Origin: Aromatoleum toluvorans
Lineage (GTDB): Bacteria; Pseudomonadota; Gammaproteobacteria; Burkholderiales; Rhodocyclaceae
Assembly (NCBI RefSeq): GCF_012910905.1
Contig: NZ_WTVN01000005.1
Coordinates: 62,001 to 126,000, forward strand
DNA: 64,000 nucleotides
Direction of reading: 5' to 3'
The notes under the pieces were generated by a model. The model worked only from the letters and a program-made list of their open reading frames with translations. It was not told where the DNA came from and did no database searches. Shown here piece by piece: positions 17,067 to 33,277 of the stretch. Position numbers and translations under genes: made by a program. Positions within the stretch are counted from its first letter, which is position 1, and each line of letters begins with the position of its first letter.

Positions 17067-18425
17067 TTACTTCTTCTTCACCGGCCGCTTCCAGCCGGCA
17101 ATGGTGATCTGCCTGGCCCGCGACACGGTGAGCTGCTCCGGCGGGGCGTCCTTGGTGAGGGTCGTGCCGGCGCCCAGCGTCGCCCCGCGGCCGACGCGCA
17201 CCGGCGCGACGAGCTGGGTGTCCGAGCCGATGAACACGTCGTCCTCGATGATGGTGCGGAACTTGTTCGCGCCGTCGTAGTTGCACGTGATCGTGCCGGC
17301 GCCGATGTTCACGCGCTGGCCGACGTCCGCATCGCCGACATAGGCGAGGTGGTTGGCCTTCGAATGGTCGGCGATCGCGCTGTTCTTGACCTCGACGAAA
17401 TTGCCCAGATGCACGTCGTCGCCCAGCGTCGTGCCGGGACGCGTGCGCGCATACGGGCCGATCACGCACTCGCGGCCGGTGACCGTATCCTCGACGTGCG
17501 AGAACGCTGCGATGCGGGTGCCGGCGCCGATGCGGGCGTTGCGGATCACGCAGTGGGCGCCGATCCGCACGTCGTCGCCGAGTTCGACGCGCCCCTCGAA
17601 CACGCAGCCGACGTCGATCTCGACATCGCGCCCGCATTCGAGCTCGCCGCGCACGTCGATGCGCGCCGGGTCGAGCACCGTCACGCCCGCTTCCATCAGG
17701 CGCTGGGCGATGTTGCGCTGATGGATGCGTTCGAGTTCGGCGAGCTGCGGCTTGCTGTTCACGCCCAGCGTCTCCCACACCGCATCCGGCTGCACCGTGA
17801 CGATCTCGACGCCCTCGGCGACCGCCAGCCCGATGATATCGGTGAGGTAGTACTCGCCCTGGGCGTTGTCGTTGCCGATGCGTCCCAGCCAGTCGCGCAG
17901 GCGCGCCACCGGCGCGACGAGGATGCCGGTGTTCACTTCGCGCACGCGGCGCTGCTCGGCGCTCGCATCCTTCTCTTCGACGATGCGCGTGACCTGGCCT
18001 TGGTCGTCACGCAGGATGCGTCCGTAGCCGGTCGGATCGGCGAGTTCCACGGTCAGCAGCGCGAGCTTGCCGCTGCCCGCCGCCGCCTGCAGGCGACGCA
18101 GCGTCGGCGCGCCGATCAGCGGTACGTCGCCGTACAGCACCAGCGCCATCTCGCCGTCGCTGAGCTCCGGCAGCGCCTGCTGCACGGCGTGCCCCGTGCC
18201 CAGCTGCGGCTCCTGGCGCGCCCAGCGCAGCCCCGCATCCTGCAGCCGCTCACGCACCACTTCGCCGCCGTGGCCATACACCACGCAGATGCGCGACGCG
18301 TCCAGCGCCCTCGCCGCAGCGATCACGTGCGCCAGCATCGGACGCCCGGCAATCGGCTGCAGCACCTTCGGCAATACCGAACGCATACGCTTGCCCTGCC
18401 CGGCCGCGAGAATCACGACTTCCAT
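17067..18425 (-). CDS. glmU: Bifunctional GlmU: glucosamine-1-P acetyltransferase / GlcNAc-1-P uridylyltransferase
   Basis: A 452-residue enzyme that acetylates glucosamine-1-phosphate and then makes UDP-GlcNAc. The N-terminal nucleotidyltransferase domain has [17 protein letters not shown]; the C-terminal left-handed beta helix shows hexapeptide repeats and the active-site segment [20 protein letters not shown], with YVGDADVG and [10 protein letters not shown] after it. Start at 18425 preceded by GGAG. Together with glmS it supplies cell-wall amino sugar. Confidence 0.98.
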   Translation of the reverse strand: MEVVILAAGQGKRMRSVLPKVLQPIAGRPMLAHVIAAARALDASRICVVYGHGGEVVRERLQDAGLRWARQEPQLGTGHAVQQALPELSDGEMALVLYGDVPLIGAPTLRRLQAAAGSGKLALLTVELADPTGYGRILRDDQGQVTRIVEEKDASAEQRRVREVNTGILVAPVARLRDWLGRIGNDNAQGEYYLTDIIGLAVAEGVEIVTVQPDAVWETLGVNSKPQLAELERIHQRNIAQRLMEAGVTVLDPARIDVRGELECGRDVEIDVGCVFEGRVELGDDVRIGAHCVIRNARIGAGTRIAAFSHVEDTVTGRECVIGPYARTRPGTTLGDDVHLGNFVEVKNSAIADHSKANHLAYVGDADVGQRVNIGAGTITCNYDGANKFRTIIEDDVFIGSDTQLVAPVRVGRGATLGAGTTLTKDAPPEQLTVSRARQITIAGWKRPVKKK

Positions 18426-18555
18426 GAACACTCCGTTCTGATCCAGACCGGCGCCGATTCTAGCACGTGCGCCCCACCGCTTCCGCCCGGCGCCGGAACG
18501 CTGTCGCGCGGATCGCACATGGATGACGCAGCGCAAACCTGTTTTTACAACATGT

Positions 18556-18585
18556 CAGACAACGTTTTGATAACGCGACTAAAAT
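18556..18585 (+). promoter_or_regulatory. Possible sigma-70 promoter for the MaoC-Pta/ackA operon
   Basis: CAGACA (18556-18561) and TAAAAT (18580-18585), 18 bp apart, lie 34 bp upstream of the ATG at 18620, in an AT-richer patch of the glmU/maoC-pta divergent region. Only by eye. Confidence 0.35.
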
Positions 18586-18619
18586 ACGGTTTTTGCACTG
18601 CAACCGGAATACACCAATC

Positions 18620-20032
18620 ATGGATCGCGACGCCAACCAATTCATCCAGAACCGCGTCTTCGACGAGATCCAGGTGGGCGACCGCGCCCAGCTCGTGCGT
18701 ACGCTGCGGCCGGACGACATCCACCTCTTCGCCGTCATGTCCGGCGACGTCAATCCGACCCACGTCGACCCCGAATTCGCGCGCTCCGGCCAGTTCCGCG
18801 AAGTCGTCGGGCACAGCATGTGGGGCAGCACGCTGATCTCGACCATCCTCGGCACCGAGTTCCCCGGCCCCGGCACCGTGTACGTCTCGCAGGGCCTGAA
18901 TTTCCACCGCCCGATCACGATCAGCGACACGCTCACGATCACGGTCACCTGCCGCGAGAAGTTCGAACACAACCACCACATCGTGTTCGATTGCCTCGCG
19001 CTCAACCAGGACGGCCTGAAGGTCATCGACGGCGTCGCCGAAGTGCAGGCGCCCACCGAAAAGATCAAGCGCAACCGCGTCCATCTGCCCGCGGTGACGA
19101 TCTCCGACCGCGAGCTGCGCTACGGCCACCTGCTGTCGATCACTGCCGGCAAGGAGCCCATCCCGATCGCGGTCGCACATCCGTGCGACGCCGAGTCGCT
19201 GCGCGGCCCGATCCAGGCGGCGCAGGCCGGCCTCGTCATCCCCGTGCTGGTCGGCCCCGAAGCGAAGATCCGCGCGATCGCCGAACAGGAAGGCATCGAC
19301 CTGCACGACGTGCGCATCGTCGACGTCGCCCACAGCCACCTGGCGGCCGAGACCGCCGTGGCGCTCGCGCGCGACGGTCACGTCGAAGCGCTGATGAAAG
19401 GCTCGCTGCACACCGACGAACTGATGGGCGCGGTGGTCTCCAAGACCGGCGGCCTGCGCACCGCGCGCCGCATCAGCCACGTGTTCATGGCCGACGTCCC
19501 GACCTACTCGCATCCGCTGCTGATCACCGACGCGGCGATCAACATCGAGCCGACGCTCGAAGACAAGGTCGACATCATCCAGAACGCGATCGAGCTCGCC
19601 CAGATGATGGGCCTGCCCGAGCCCAAGGTCGCGATCCTGTCGGCGGTGGAGACCGTTACGTCGAAGATCCGCTCGACGATCGACGCCGCGGCGCTGTGCA
19701 AGATGGCCGACCGCGGGCAGATCAAGGGCGGCCTGCTCGACGGCCCGCTCGCCTTCGACAACGCCGTGTCGCTGGTCGCCGCCAAGACCAAGGGCATCCG
19801 CTCGCTGGTCGCCGGCAACGCCGACATCCTCGTCGTGCCCGACCTCGAATCCGGCAACATGGTCGCCAAGCAGCTCGAATACCTCGCCAATGCCTTGATG
19901 GCCGGCGTCGTGCTCGGCGCGCGGGTGCCGATCGTGCTCACGAGCCGTGCCGACACCGCCGAAACGCGCGCCGCATCGTGCGCGATCGCGCAACTGATGG
20001 CGCACAAGAAGCGCGAGGCGCGTGTCGCATGA
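18620..20032 (+). CDS. MaoC hydratase-like / phosphate acetyl(butyryl)transferase fusion
   Basis: A 470-residue protein with two domains. Residues about 10-150 are a MaoC hotdog dehydratase-like domain (DIHLFAVMSGDVNPTHVDPE; GHSMWGSTLIS), and about 165-465 a phosphate acetyl/butyryl transferase domain (IPIAVAHPCDAESLRGPIQA; MKGSLHTDELMGAVV; IKGGLLDGPLAFDNAVS). The transferase converts acyl-CoA plus phosphate to acyl phosphate. Coupled to the overlapping ackA, it forms an acetyl-phosphate/ATP route. The hydratase half may be active or only a substrate-channelling domain. Start 18620 is the first ATG; a TTG at 18593 is in frame but less likely. Confidence 0.9.
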   Translation: MDRDANQFIQNRVFDEIQVGDRAQLVRTLRPDDIHLFAVMSGDVNPTHVDPEFARSGQFREVVGHSMWGSTLISTILGTEFPGPGTVYVSQGLNFHRPITISDTLTITVTCREKFEHNHHIVFDCLALNQDGLKVIDGVAEVQAPTEKIKRNRVHLPAVTISDRELRYGHLLSITAGKEPIPIAVAHPCDAESLRGPIQAAQAGLVIPVLVGPEAKIRAIAEQEGIDLHDVRIVDVAHSHLAAETAVALARDGHVEALMKGSLHTDELMGAVVSKTGGLRTARRISHVFMADVPTYSHPLLITDAAINIEPTLEDKVDIIQNAIELAQMMGLPEPKVAILSAVETVTSKIRSTIDAAALCKMADRGQIKGGLLDGPLAFDNAVSLVAAKTKGIRSLVAGNADILVVPDLESGNMVAKQLEYLANALMAGVVLGARVPIVLTSRADTAETRAASCAIAQLMAHKKREARVA

Positions 20033-21213
20033 AGGCCGTTCTCGTCATCAACGCCGGCTCGAGCAGCCTCAAGTTCGCGCTCTTTCCGATCGAACCGGTA
20101 CTGGCCGACTCGCCCGCGCTGTCGGGACAGATCGAGGGCATCGGCGCAACCCCGCTCCTGTCGGCCAGGGACGCAGACGGGCATTGCTACCAGGAACCCG
20201 TCCTGACCTCGGGCAGCCAGACCGAGCAGCACCGCGACGCGCTCAACCACCTGTTCCGCTGGCTCAGCGCCCACAATCCCGACCTCGACGTCGTCGCGGC
20301 GGGACACCGCATCGTGCACGGCGGCGAGCTCTACAGCGCCCCGGTGGTGCTCAACGAGTTCGTGCTGCGCGATCTCGAAAGCTTCATCCCGCTCGCGCCG
20401 CTGCACCAGCCGCACAACCTGCGCGCCGTGCGCGCCATCGCCGCGCTCACGCCCGAGATCCCGCAGGTCGGCTGCTTCGATACCGCTTTCCACCGCACCC
20501 AGTCCGCGCTCGCGCAGACCTTCGCGCTACCGCGCGCGATCAGCGCGGAAGGCGTGAAGCGCTACGGCTTCCACGGCCTCTCCTATGACTACGTCGCGCG
20601 CCGCCTGCCCGACGTCATCGGCGAGCGGGCAAACGGCGCGGTGCTGATCGCCCACCTCGGCAACGGCGCCTCGATGTGCGCGCTGCGCGAAGGCAAGAGC
20701 GTTGCCACGACGATGGGCTTCACCGCCGTCGACGGCCTGATGATGGGCACGCGCACGGGCAGCCTCGACCCCGGCGTCCTGCTCTACCTGATGGAGCAGA
20801 AAGGCATGGACGCGAAGACCCTGACCAACCTGCTGTACAAGGAATCCGGCCTGCTGGGCGTTTCCGGCATCAGCCAGGACATGCGCACGCTGCTTGCCTC
20901 GGACTCGCCACATGCGCGCGAAGCCGTCGATCTCTTCTGCTACCGTATCGCACGGGAAATCGGTTCGCTCGCCGCAGCGGCCGGCGGACTCGATGCGCTG
21001 GTGTTCACCGGCGGGATCGGCGAACGCGCGGCAGCGGTACGCGAGCGTGTCGCGCAACTGTCGGCGTGGCTGGGCGTCGCGATCGACCCGGAAGCGAACG
21101 GCGTGCACGCCTTGCGCATCGACGCCCCCGACAGCCGCGTGGCGGTCGCCGTCGTGCCCACCAACGAGGAAGGCATGATCGCCCGTTACACACTGGAGCG
21201 CCTCGCGCACTGA
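20029..21213 (+). CDS. ackA: Acetate kinase
   Basis: A 394-residue acetate/propionate kinase that transfers phosphate between acyl phosphate and ADP. Motifs: VLVINAGSSSLKFALF at the start, GHRIVHGGELY, GCFDTAFH, YGFHGLSYDYVARR, HLGNGASMCA, and FTGGIGERAA near the end. The start overlaps the preceding transferase gene by 4 bp (ATGA), so the Pta-AckA pair is translationally coupled. A strong terminator follows at once. Confidence 0.97.
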   Translation: MKAVLVINAGSSSLKFALFPIEPVLADSPALSGQIEGIGATPLLSARDADGHCYQEPVLTSGSQTEQHRDALNHLFRWLSAHNPDLDVVAAGHRIVHGGELYSAPVVLNEFVLRDLESFIPLAPLHQPHNLRAVRAIAALTPEIPQVGCFDTAFHRTQSALAQTFALPRAISAEGVKRYGFHGLSYDYVARRLPDVIGERANGAVLIAHLGNGASMCALREGKSVATTMGFTAVDGLMMGTRTGSLDPGVLLYLMEQKGMDAKTLTNLLYKESGLLGVSGISQDMRTLLASDSPHAREAVDLFCYRIAREIGSLAAAAGGLDALVFTGGIGERAAAVRERVAQLSAWLGVAIDPEANGVHALRIDAPDSRVAVAVVPTNEEGMIARYTLERLAH

Positions 21214-21232
21214 GCGCCGGCGCGCAGCAACA

Positions 21233-21260
21233 AAAAGGGCGACCCGCGGGTCGCCCTTTT
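21233..21260. terminator. Rho-independent terminator after ackA
   Basis: A perfect 13-bp stem AAAAGGGCGACCC / GGGTCGCCCTTTT with a two-base loop. It is symmetric, so it can serve ackA on the plus strand and transcripts arriving from the gltD side. Confidence 0.9.
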
Positions 21261-21283
21261 CATTTCATACGGCCGGAACCGGA

Positions 21284-21352
21284 TCAGCGCGGCAGGACCG
21301 ATTCGCCCATGAGGAACTGGTCGACCTCGCGAGCGCATTGCCGGCCTTCGCG
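21284..21352 (-). pseudogene. Relic of a second gltD 3' end
   Basis: This 69-bp stretch encodes, on the minus strand, [22 protein letters not shown] and a stop, identical to the last 22 residues of the intact gltD whose matching DNA is 21411-21479. The two DNA copies differ at roughly 11 of 69 positions, and all changes are silent. Homology stops abruptly at the upstream side. So this is the tail of a diverged gltD that was selected as protein before being lost, not a fresh duplication. Confidence 0.8.
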
Positions 21353-21354
21353 CC

Positions 21355-21376
21355 CTGCGGGCCGGCCGGCCCGCAG
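21355..21376. repeat. 22-bp perfect palindrome between gltD and its relic
   Basis: CTGCGGGCCGG followed directly by its exact complement CCGGCCCGCAG. It lies at the break between the relic and the sequence following the real gltD stop; a second small inverted repeat (CCGCCCGTGGGCGG) is close by. It could be a terminator stem or a recombination scar. Confidence 0.6.
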
Positions 21377-21410
21377 TCGTCCACACCCGCCCGTGGGCGG
21401 TCCGCGTCGT

Positions 21411-22874
<1,464 letters not shown>

Positions 22875-22877
22875 TTT

Positions 22878-27554
<4,677 letters not shown>

Positions 27555-27653
27555 CACGTTCTTCCTCGACACAACACGTTTGCCGGCAAACCGGCGTTGA
27601 TCGGGCGACGGCAACGCCGCATGCAAATAACGCACCAAAATTGTGCAGGCGTC

Positions 27654-27684
27654 AAAAAAAGCCGGGTGCGCGCGCACACCGGCT
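27654..27684 (-). terminator. Rho-independent terminator between dgt and gltB
   Basis: On the minus strand, AGCCGG-TGTGCGCGCGCACC-CGGCT forms a long GC stem followed by seven T residues. It lies about 120 bp beyond the dgt stop, so it should end the pilM-to-dgt transcript, leaving gltBD on its own promoter in the roughly 100 bp that follow. It could alternatively act as an attenuator in the gltB leader. Confidence 0.8.
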
Positions 27685-27801
27685 CCTTTCGGCCAGTGTT
27701 GCACACACGGCCACTGCTTACCTTTCAGGCGGACTTAGAAATATACCCGCGCAAAACCCGTGTTTCAAGATTTTTTTGCAGCGCGGTAAGCCTATGATGC
27801 T

Positions 27802-28926
27802 TCAATGAATTTCGCCGACGGCGAAGAGGCGGCGGTGCTCCTTCATCGCGTAGCGGTCGGTCATTCCCGCGACGTAGTCGGCGATCGCGCGCGGCGTATC
27901 GGCGCGTGCGCGCACCTGGTACTGCGGCGGAAGCAGGCGAGGATCACTCATGAAGGCACCGAACAGGTCCTGGATGATGCGTCGGGCCTTGTCGGTCATC
28001 CGCAACACCTGATAGTGCGCGTAGAGGTTCTGGCGGAGGAAGGTCTTCAACTCACGCAGCCGCGGCGCAAGCGCCTCCGAATAGGCGACCAGACGCGCCG
28101 CACGGTGCACGTCGGCGAGCGACTGCACGCCCGCCTGCACGATATTCGCGCGCGTCGTCGCAATCAGATCGAGCACCATCTCGTTGATCATGCGCCGGAT
28201 CGTCTCGTGAATCAGCCGACGTCCGCCCAGCCCCGGCCATTGCGCCTCGGCATCACGCCGCGCGCCGGCGAAGATCGCGATGTCGTCGAGCTGTTCGAGC
28301 GTGATCAGCCCGGAACGCAGCCCGTCGTCGATGTCGTGGTTGTTGTACGCGATCTCGTCGGCCAGATTCGTGAGCTGCGCCTCGAGGGACGGCTGCCCGC
28401 CCTCGAGAAAGCGCTGCCCCAGTTCGCCGAGTTCCCGGGCACGTTCGCGCGAACAATGCTTGAGAATGCCTTCGCGGGTCTCGTAACACAGGTTGAGCCC
28501 GTCGAACGCCGCGTAATGCTCTTCGAGCTCATCCACCGTGCGCAGCGACTGCAGGTTGTGTTCGAAGCCGCCGTAGTTCTTCATGCACGCATTGAGCGCA
28601 TCCTGGCCGGCGTGGCCGAACGGGGTATGCCCCAGATCGTGGGCCAGCGCAATCGCCTCGACCAGGTCCTCGTTGAGTTGCAGCGCACGCGCCACCCCGC
28701 GGGAAATCTGCGCGACCTCGAGGCTGTGCGTCAGCCGCGTGCGGAAAAGGTCGCCTTCGTGATTGACGAACACCTGCGTCTTGTATTCGAGCCGCCGGAA
28801 CGAGTTCGAATGCACGATGCGATCGCGGTCGCGCTGGAATTCGCTGCGAATGCCGGGTGCGGGCTCGGCATGCACGCGCCCGCGCGAGCTCGATTCAGTG
28901 ACGGCGTAGGGTGCGAGCGCGCTCAT
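27802..28926 (-). CDS. dgt: dGTPase-like dNTP triphosphohydrolase
   Basis: A 374-residue HD-domain enzyme that splits deoxynucleoside triphosphates to nucleoside and triphosphate. Metal-binding motifs are [15 protein letters not shown] (H of the HD set) and [16 protein letters not shown], then [29 protein letters not shown] near the N-terminus is typical of the dGTPase-like type 2 group. Start overlaps the aroB stop by 4 bp. It probably keeps dNTP pools in balance; some relatives act in phage defence, but the context here is housekeeping. Confidence 0.93.
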   Translation of the reverse strand: MSALAPYAVTESSSRGRVHAEPAPGIRSEFQRDRDRIVHSNSFRRLEYKTQVFVNHEGDLFRTRLTHSLEVAQISRGVARALQLNEDLVEAIALAHDLGHTPFGHAGQDALNACMKNYGGFEHNLQSLRTVDELEEHYAAFDGLNLCYETREGILKHCSRERARELGELGQRFLEGGQPSLEAQLTNLADEIAYNNHDIDDGLRSGLITLEQLDDIAIFAGARRDAEAQWPGLGGRRLIHETIRRMINEMVLDLIATTRANIVQAGVQSLADVHRAARLVAYSEALAPRLRELKTFLRQNLYAHYQVLRMTDKARRIIQDLFGAFMSDPRLLPPQYQVRARADTPRAIADYVAGMTDRYAMKEHRRLFAVGEIH

Positions 28927-30005
28927 GCGCAGCGCGCGTCAATGGCGGCCGCGATCGCCTCGGGCGTCGCGTCGGCATGGATGACGGCCTGCCCGATGCC
29001 GCGCAACAGAATCAGGCGCAGGCGTCCGGCCTCGACCTTCTTGTCGTGCGCCATCAGCTCGAGATAGCGGCCCGCCCCCAGGCGCGGCCCCTGCACCGGC
29101 AAGCCGGCGCGGCGATGCAGCGCCTCGATCCGCGACACCTCCGCGGCCGGGAGCCACCCGAGCCGGCATGACAGCTCGGCCGCCATCATCGTTCCCGCGG
29201 CAACGGCCTCGCCGTGCAGCCAGGCGCCGTAGCCCATGCCCGTCTCGATTGCGTGGCCGAAGGTATGACCCAGATTCAGCAGGGCGCGCTCGCCCTGCTC
29301 GGTTTCATCCGCCGCAACGACCTCGGCCTTGTTTACGCACGAGCGCTCGATGGCGAACGCCAGCGCCTCCGGCTCGCGGGCCACCAGACGCTCGATGTTC
29401 GCTTCCAGCCAGACGAAAAACCCGGGATCCCTGATCAGCCCGTACTTGATGACCTCGGCGAGGCCCGCAGCCAGTTCGCGATCCGGCAGGGTATCGAGGG
29501 TGCCGGTGTCGGCGAGCACCAGTCGCGGCTGATAGAAGGCCCCGATCATGTTCTTGCCGAGCGGGTGATTGATTGCCGTCTTGCCGCCGACGGAGGAGTC
29601 CACCTGCGACAGGAGCGTCGTGGGAATCTGGATGAACGGCACGCCCCGCTGATAGGTCGCCGCGGCGAATCCCGTCATGTCGCCGACCACCCCCCCGCCC
29701 AGCGCCAGCAGCGTCGTCGAACGTTCGCAGCGCTCGGCGAGCAGGGTATCGAAGATCAGGTTGAGGGTTTGCCAGTTCTTGTGTTCCTCGCCATCCGGCA
29801 GCGTCACCGCATGGACACGCACGCCGCACTCACGCAGCGCCGCCTGCAGGGAATCCAGATAGAGCGGCCCGACGACATCATTGGTGACGATCGCGACGCG
29901 CGGCGTCTTGAGAAAGGGGAGAATCAGCGACGGATCGCCGAGCAGTCCACTGCCGATGTTGATCGGATAGGAGCGCTCACCCAGAGCCACGTTGAGAGTA
30001 CGCAT
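28923..30005 (-). CDS. aroB: 3-dehydroquinate synthase
   Basis: A 360-residue enzyme of the shikimate pathway, converting DAHP to 3-dehydroquinate with NAD and a divalent metal. Motifs: [55 protein letters not shown], and [18 protein letters not shown] (metal-binding histidines). It follows aroK by 1 bp, the usual pairing. Confidence 0.97.
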   Translation of the reverse strand: MRTLNVALGERSYPINIGSGLLGDPSLILPFLKTPRVAIVTNDVVGPLYLDSLQAALRECGVRVHAVTLPDGEEHKNWQTLNLIFDTLLAERCERSTTLLALGGGVVGDMTGFAAATYQRGVPFIQIPTTLLSQVDSSVGGKTAINHPLGKNMIGAFYQPRLVLADTGTLDTLPDRELAAGLAEVIKYGLIRDPGFFVWLEANIERLVAREPEALAFAIERSCVNKAEVVAADETEQGERALLNLGHTFGHAIETGMGYGAWLHGEAVAAGTMMAAELSCRLGWLPAAEVSRIEALHRRAGLPVQGPRLGAGRYLELMAHDKKVEAGRLRLILLRGIGQAVIHADATPEAIAAAIDARCA

Positions 30006-30006
30006 A

Positions 30007-30522
30007 TTACTTCTTGAAGTTGTCGACGGCCTTTTCGATCATGCGCACCATCCCGCCGGGGTTGCCGCGACCGCCATCGACGATGATGTCCGCGACGGCA
30101 CGATACAGGGGGTCGCGCTCGCGATAGAGTGTTTCGATCCGCTCGCGCGGATTGGGGACCTGGAGCAAAGGGCGATTGCGGTCATGTCGGGTGCGTTCCC
30201 ACAGAACCGGCGTCGGCACGTTCAGGTACACCACGATCCCGCGCTCGGCCATGAGCGCGCGGTTGGCCGGGTTGAGAACCGCTCCGCCCCCGGTGGCCAG
30301 CACCAGGTCGGATTCCTGCGTCAGCTCGTCGATGAGCTGAGTTTCGCGCCGCCGAAACCCTTCCTCGCCCTCGATTTCGAAGATCGTCGCAACCTTGACC
30401 CCCGTGCGGGCCTCGATCTCATGGTCGCAATCGACAAAGCGCAAGTGGTGACGCCGGGCATACTCACGACCTACCGTGGTCTTCCCGGCGCCCATCATGC
30501 CAACCAGAATCACTAACACCAA
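30007..30522 (-). CDS. aroK: Shikimate kinase
   Basis: A 171-residue kinase that phosphorylates shikimate. P-loop [16 protein letters not shown], shikimate-binding [13 protein letters not shown] and GGGAVLNP, and lid arginines in [11 protein letters not shown]. There is no upstream ATG in frame: the start is TTG at 30522 or GTG at 30519 or 30513, so the exact N-terminus is uncertain by up to three residues. It lies 61 bp after pilQ. Confidence 0.95.
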   Translation of the reverse strand: MVLVILVGMMGAGKTTVGREYARRHHLRFVDCDHEIEARTGVKVATIFEIEGEEGFRRRETQLIDELTQESDLVLATGGGAVLNPANRALMAERGIVVYLNVPTPVLWERTRHDRNRPLLQVPNPRERIETLYRERDPLYRAVADIIVDGGRGNPGGMVRMIEKAVDNFKK

Positions 30523-30583
30523 ACCGGCATCCGATACGTAATGCCGCCAACTATACAGGCGAACGGGCTTGCCCGTCTGCCGA

Positions 30584-32758
30584 TCACTTGAGCGTCAGGG
30601 CGTCGGACACGATCCGCGGCGTCAGGAACACCAGCAGCTCGCGGCGCGACGACTGCGTGTTCGTCGAACGGAACAGTGCGCCGAGGTACGGGATCTCGCC
30701 AAGCAGCGGCACGCGATCGACGTTGGTGGTTTCCTCTTCCTCGAACACGCCGCCGATCACGACGGTGCCGCCGTTCTCGACCATCACTTCGGTCGTCACG
30801 CTCTTCTTGTCGATCGGCGGGTTGCCCAGGATGCTGCGCGAGAAGTCCGCCCGGTCCTTGCTCACCTCCACCTTCAGCTGCACGCGGCCGTCGGGGGTGA
30901 TCTGCGGACGCACCTTCAGCATGAGCACCGCGTCCTTGAAACTGACGGTCGGCGGCTCCGTACCGCTCGACGGCGTGACGTACGGAATCTCCTGACCCTG
31001 CTTGATCGTCGCCTCGACCTGGTTGGCGGTAAGGATGCGCGGACTCGACACCACCCGGCCACGGCCGTCGGTCTCGAGCGCCGCCAGTTCCAGATTCAGG
31101 AAGCGCGTAAGGGACTTGTTGAACAGCGTCAGATTCAGGGATCCGAACGGATTGTTCGGCAGGAAGCCGTTGCCGCTCACGACGTCCTCGCCGACGCGAT
31201 GGATGATCGTGTTGATCGCCGCGTTGCCGCTGGTGTCGATCGCGCCGGTGGCCGGGTTGACGCTGCCGAACTCGGCCGAACCGGCTCCAAGTCTTGCGCC
31301 TCCACCGAGGCTCCGCACGCGGCGATCGCCATACCCGAGACGGACGCCCAGATCGCGGGCGAAATCCTTGTTCGCCTCGACAACGCGCGCTTCGATCATG
31401 ACCTGCCGCGGCGGAATGTCGATTTCCTTGATCAGGTTCGCAAGCGCGGCGAGGCGGCTCCCGACATCGGTGATGAACAGGCGGTTGCTGCGCTCATCGA
31501 CGACGACACTGCCGCGCTTGGACAGCATCGTCTGGTCCTTGCTCTTCAGGAAGTCGAAGATTTCCTTGGACTTGTGATAGTTGATCTGGAAGCTCTCGGT
31601 CTGCAGCGGCTCCAGATCCCCGATCTGCGCCTTCGCTTCGAGTTGCAGCTTCTCGCGCGTCGCAAGCTCCTCACCAGGCGCGATCCAGATGACGTTGCCG
31701 GACTTGCGCATGTCCAGGCCCTTGGCCTGCAGGATGATGTCGAGCGCCTGGTCCCAGGGCACATCCTTCAGACGCAGCGTCAGATTGCCCTGCACCGAGT
31801 CGCTGGTGATGATGTTGAAGTTCGTGAAGTCGGCGATGACCTGCAGCACCGAACGGACATCGATGTTCTGGAAATTCAGCGAGAGCTTTTCGCCCTTGTA
31901 CTGGCCGCGGCTTGCCCCCTGGACCAGCTTGTTCGGATCCTCGACGACGCGCCGCACTTCCAGCACGAACTGGTTGTCGCTCTGGTAGGCGTTGTGCTCC
32001 CACTTGCCATTGGGCGTCACGACCAGGCGGACGTTGTCGCCCTGCTGTTGCGCGGTCATCGAAGTCACCGGCGTGGCGAAATCGGTGACATCGGAGCGGC
32101 GGCGCAGATGTTCCGGCAGCGAGGTCTTCAGGAACTCGACGACGAGATTGCCGCCCTGCTGCCGAATGTCGATGCCCGCGTCGGGATTCGCGAGCTGCAC
32201 GACCACGCGCCCTTCGCCGTCCTTGCCGCGCCGGAAATTGATATCGCGGATGCTGCTGCCGTCGGCGGCCGCCGCGTCACGCGTGGGCGCGGCGAAATTG
32301 GCCATCGCCTGCGACACCTGCGTCGTCGTGGCACCGGCGGTGGCCGCGCTACCGAGGGAGATGATGACGTCGCGGCCTTCGATGCGCGACTCGAACGGCA
32401 TCACCCTGGTGACGTTGAGCACCAGCCGCGTACGGTCGCCGGACTGGACGATGTTTGCGCTGCGCAGCTCCCCCTGCTCGATTGCCTGCACGCTGCGCCC
32501 CAGGCCGTTGGTCGTGCCGGGGAAATCGAACGCGATCCTGGCGGGATTCGCGACGCTGAAGCTCGCCGGAGGCGCAGCGAGCGGATCCTTGAGCGTGAGC
32601 TTCAGGTGGACCTGGCCGCCCTGCTGCGACACCTCGAGGTTTTCGATGCGATTCGTCGCGGCCTGGCTTGCAGGCGCCGTCTGCGCAAGCACGGCGGCGC
32701 CGGGAACAGCCAGGGTGAACGCCGCGACGAGCAGCGCAATCATGCGTTTGTTGTTCAT
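30584..32758 (-). CDS. pilQ: Type IV pilus secretin PilQ
   Basis: A 724-residue outer-membrane channel for type IV pili. Signal peptide to about residue 25, then AMIN domains that bind peptidoglycan (two Val/Phe-rich repeats, about 35-270), an STN/N0-type domain (SLNFQNIDVRSVLQVIADF), an N1 domain, and the secretin core (PRQVMIEARVVEANKDFARDLGVR; VPLLGEIPYLGALFRS; RRELLVFLTPRIV). ATG at 32758 overlaps the pilP stop. Confidence 0.97.
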   Translation of the reverse strand: MNNKRMIALLVAAFTLAVPGAAVLAQTAPASQAATNRIENLEVSQQGGQVHLKLTLKDPLAAPPASFSVANPARIAFDFPGTTNGLGRSVQAIEQGELRSANIVQSGDRTRLVLNVTRVMPFESRIEGRDVIISLGSAATAGATTTQVSQAMANFAAPTRDAAAADGSSIRDINFRRGKDGEGRVVVQLANPDAGIDIRQQGGNLVVEFLKTSLPEHLRRRSDVTDFATPVTSMTAQQQGDNVRLVVTPNGKWEHNAYQSDNQFVLEVRRVVEDPNKLVQGASRGQYKGEKLSLNFQNIDVRSVLQVIADFTNFNIITSDSVQGNLTLRLKDVPWDQALDIILQAKGLDMRKSGNVIWIAPGEELATREKLQLEAKAQIGDLEPLQTESFQINYHKSKEIFDFLKSKDQTMLSKRGSVVVDERSNRLFITDVGSRLAALANLIKEIDIPPRQVMIEARVVEANKDFARDLGVRLGYGDRRVRSLGGGARLGAGSAEFGSVNPATGAIDTSGNAAINTIIHRVGEDVVSGNGFLPNNPFGSLNLTLFNKSLTRFLNLELAALETDGRGRVVSSPRILTANQVEATIKQGQEIPYVTPSSGTEPPTVSFKDAVLMLKVRPQITPDGRVQLKVEVSKDRADFSRSILGNPPIDKKSVTTEVMVENGGTVVIGGVFEEEETTNVDRVPLLGEIPYLGALFRSTNTQSSRRELLVFLTPRIVSDALTLK

Positions 32759-33270
32759 TTCCGTGCCTCCTGCTGCTCCTGCAGCAGCAATGTGCTGATG
32801 CGCTCGACCCAATCACCGTTCATGTCTTCGACCAGTTCCTTGAGGGTGACTTCCGATTCCGTGATCGCGGTCACCAGCCCGAAGTTCTGGCCCATGTAGT
32901 TGCCGACCCTGACCTGGTGGAGGTTCTGGTCGGCCTTCACCAGCGCGTGCACCTTCCGGTTCTGCTTGATCACGCCGACCAGTTGCAGGGACTCGAGCGG
33001 GAAGGCTTCGAGAGGCTCGCGCCGACGGTCGAGATCGGGACCGCCACGACGGGATGTCTTCGTTTCGGGCTCGATGCGGCCCTGCAGGAAGGGGTCGGAA
33101 GCACCTTCGGCTTCATACTTCACGACCGGAGCGGGTTTCATTTCGGGCAGGGGCTTGATCGTTCCGGTCATGCCCTTTTCCTGCTCGGCCATCCATCCCT
33201 GGATGTCCTCCTGGTCGCTGGAGCAGGCTGTCAGGACGAGAGCGCTTGCAAGTATCAGAAGGCGTTTCAT
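32755..33270 (-). CDS. pilP: Type IV pilus lipoprotein PilP
   Basis: A 171-residue lipoprotein: MKRLLILASALVLTACSS carries the lipobox (Cys16). The C-terminal beta domain (FPLESLQLVGVIKQNRKVHA; VRVGNYMGQNFGLVTAITE) is the standard PilP fold that contacts PilQ and PilNO. It links the inner-membrane alignment complex to the secretin. Confidence 0.95.
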   Translation of the reverse strand: MKRLLILASALVLTACSSDQEDIQGWMAEQEKGMTGTIKPLPEMKPAPVVKYEAEGASDPFLQGRIEPETKTSRRGGPDLDRRREPLEAFPLESLQLVGVIKQNRKVHALVKADQNLHQVRVGNYMGQNFGLVTAITESEVTLKELVEDMNGDWVERISTLLLQEQQEARK

Positions 33271-33277
33271 GGCGTTC

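Noticed and set aside
14952-18836. Open frame of about 1290 codons opposite glmS and glmU
   Set aside because: Mirror of real genes; low-complexity Arg-rich translation and no family motif.
27802-28926. dGTPase as an antiphage nucleotide-depletion gene
   Set aside because: It overlaps aroB in a conserved housekeeping operon with normal composition, so a core dNTP-balance role is more likely.
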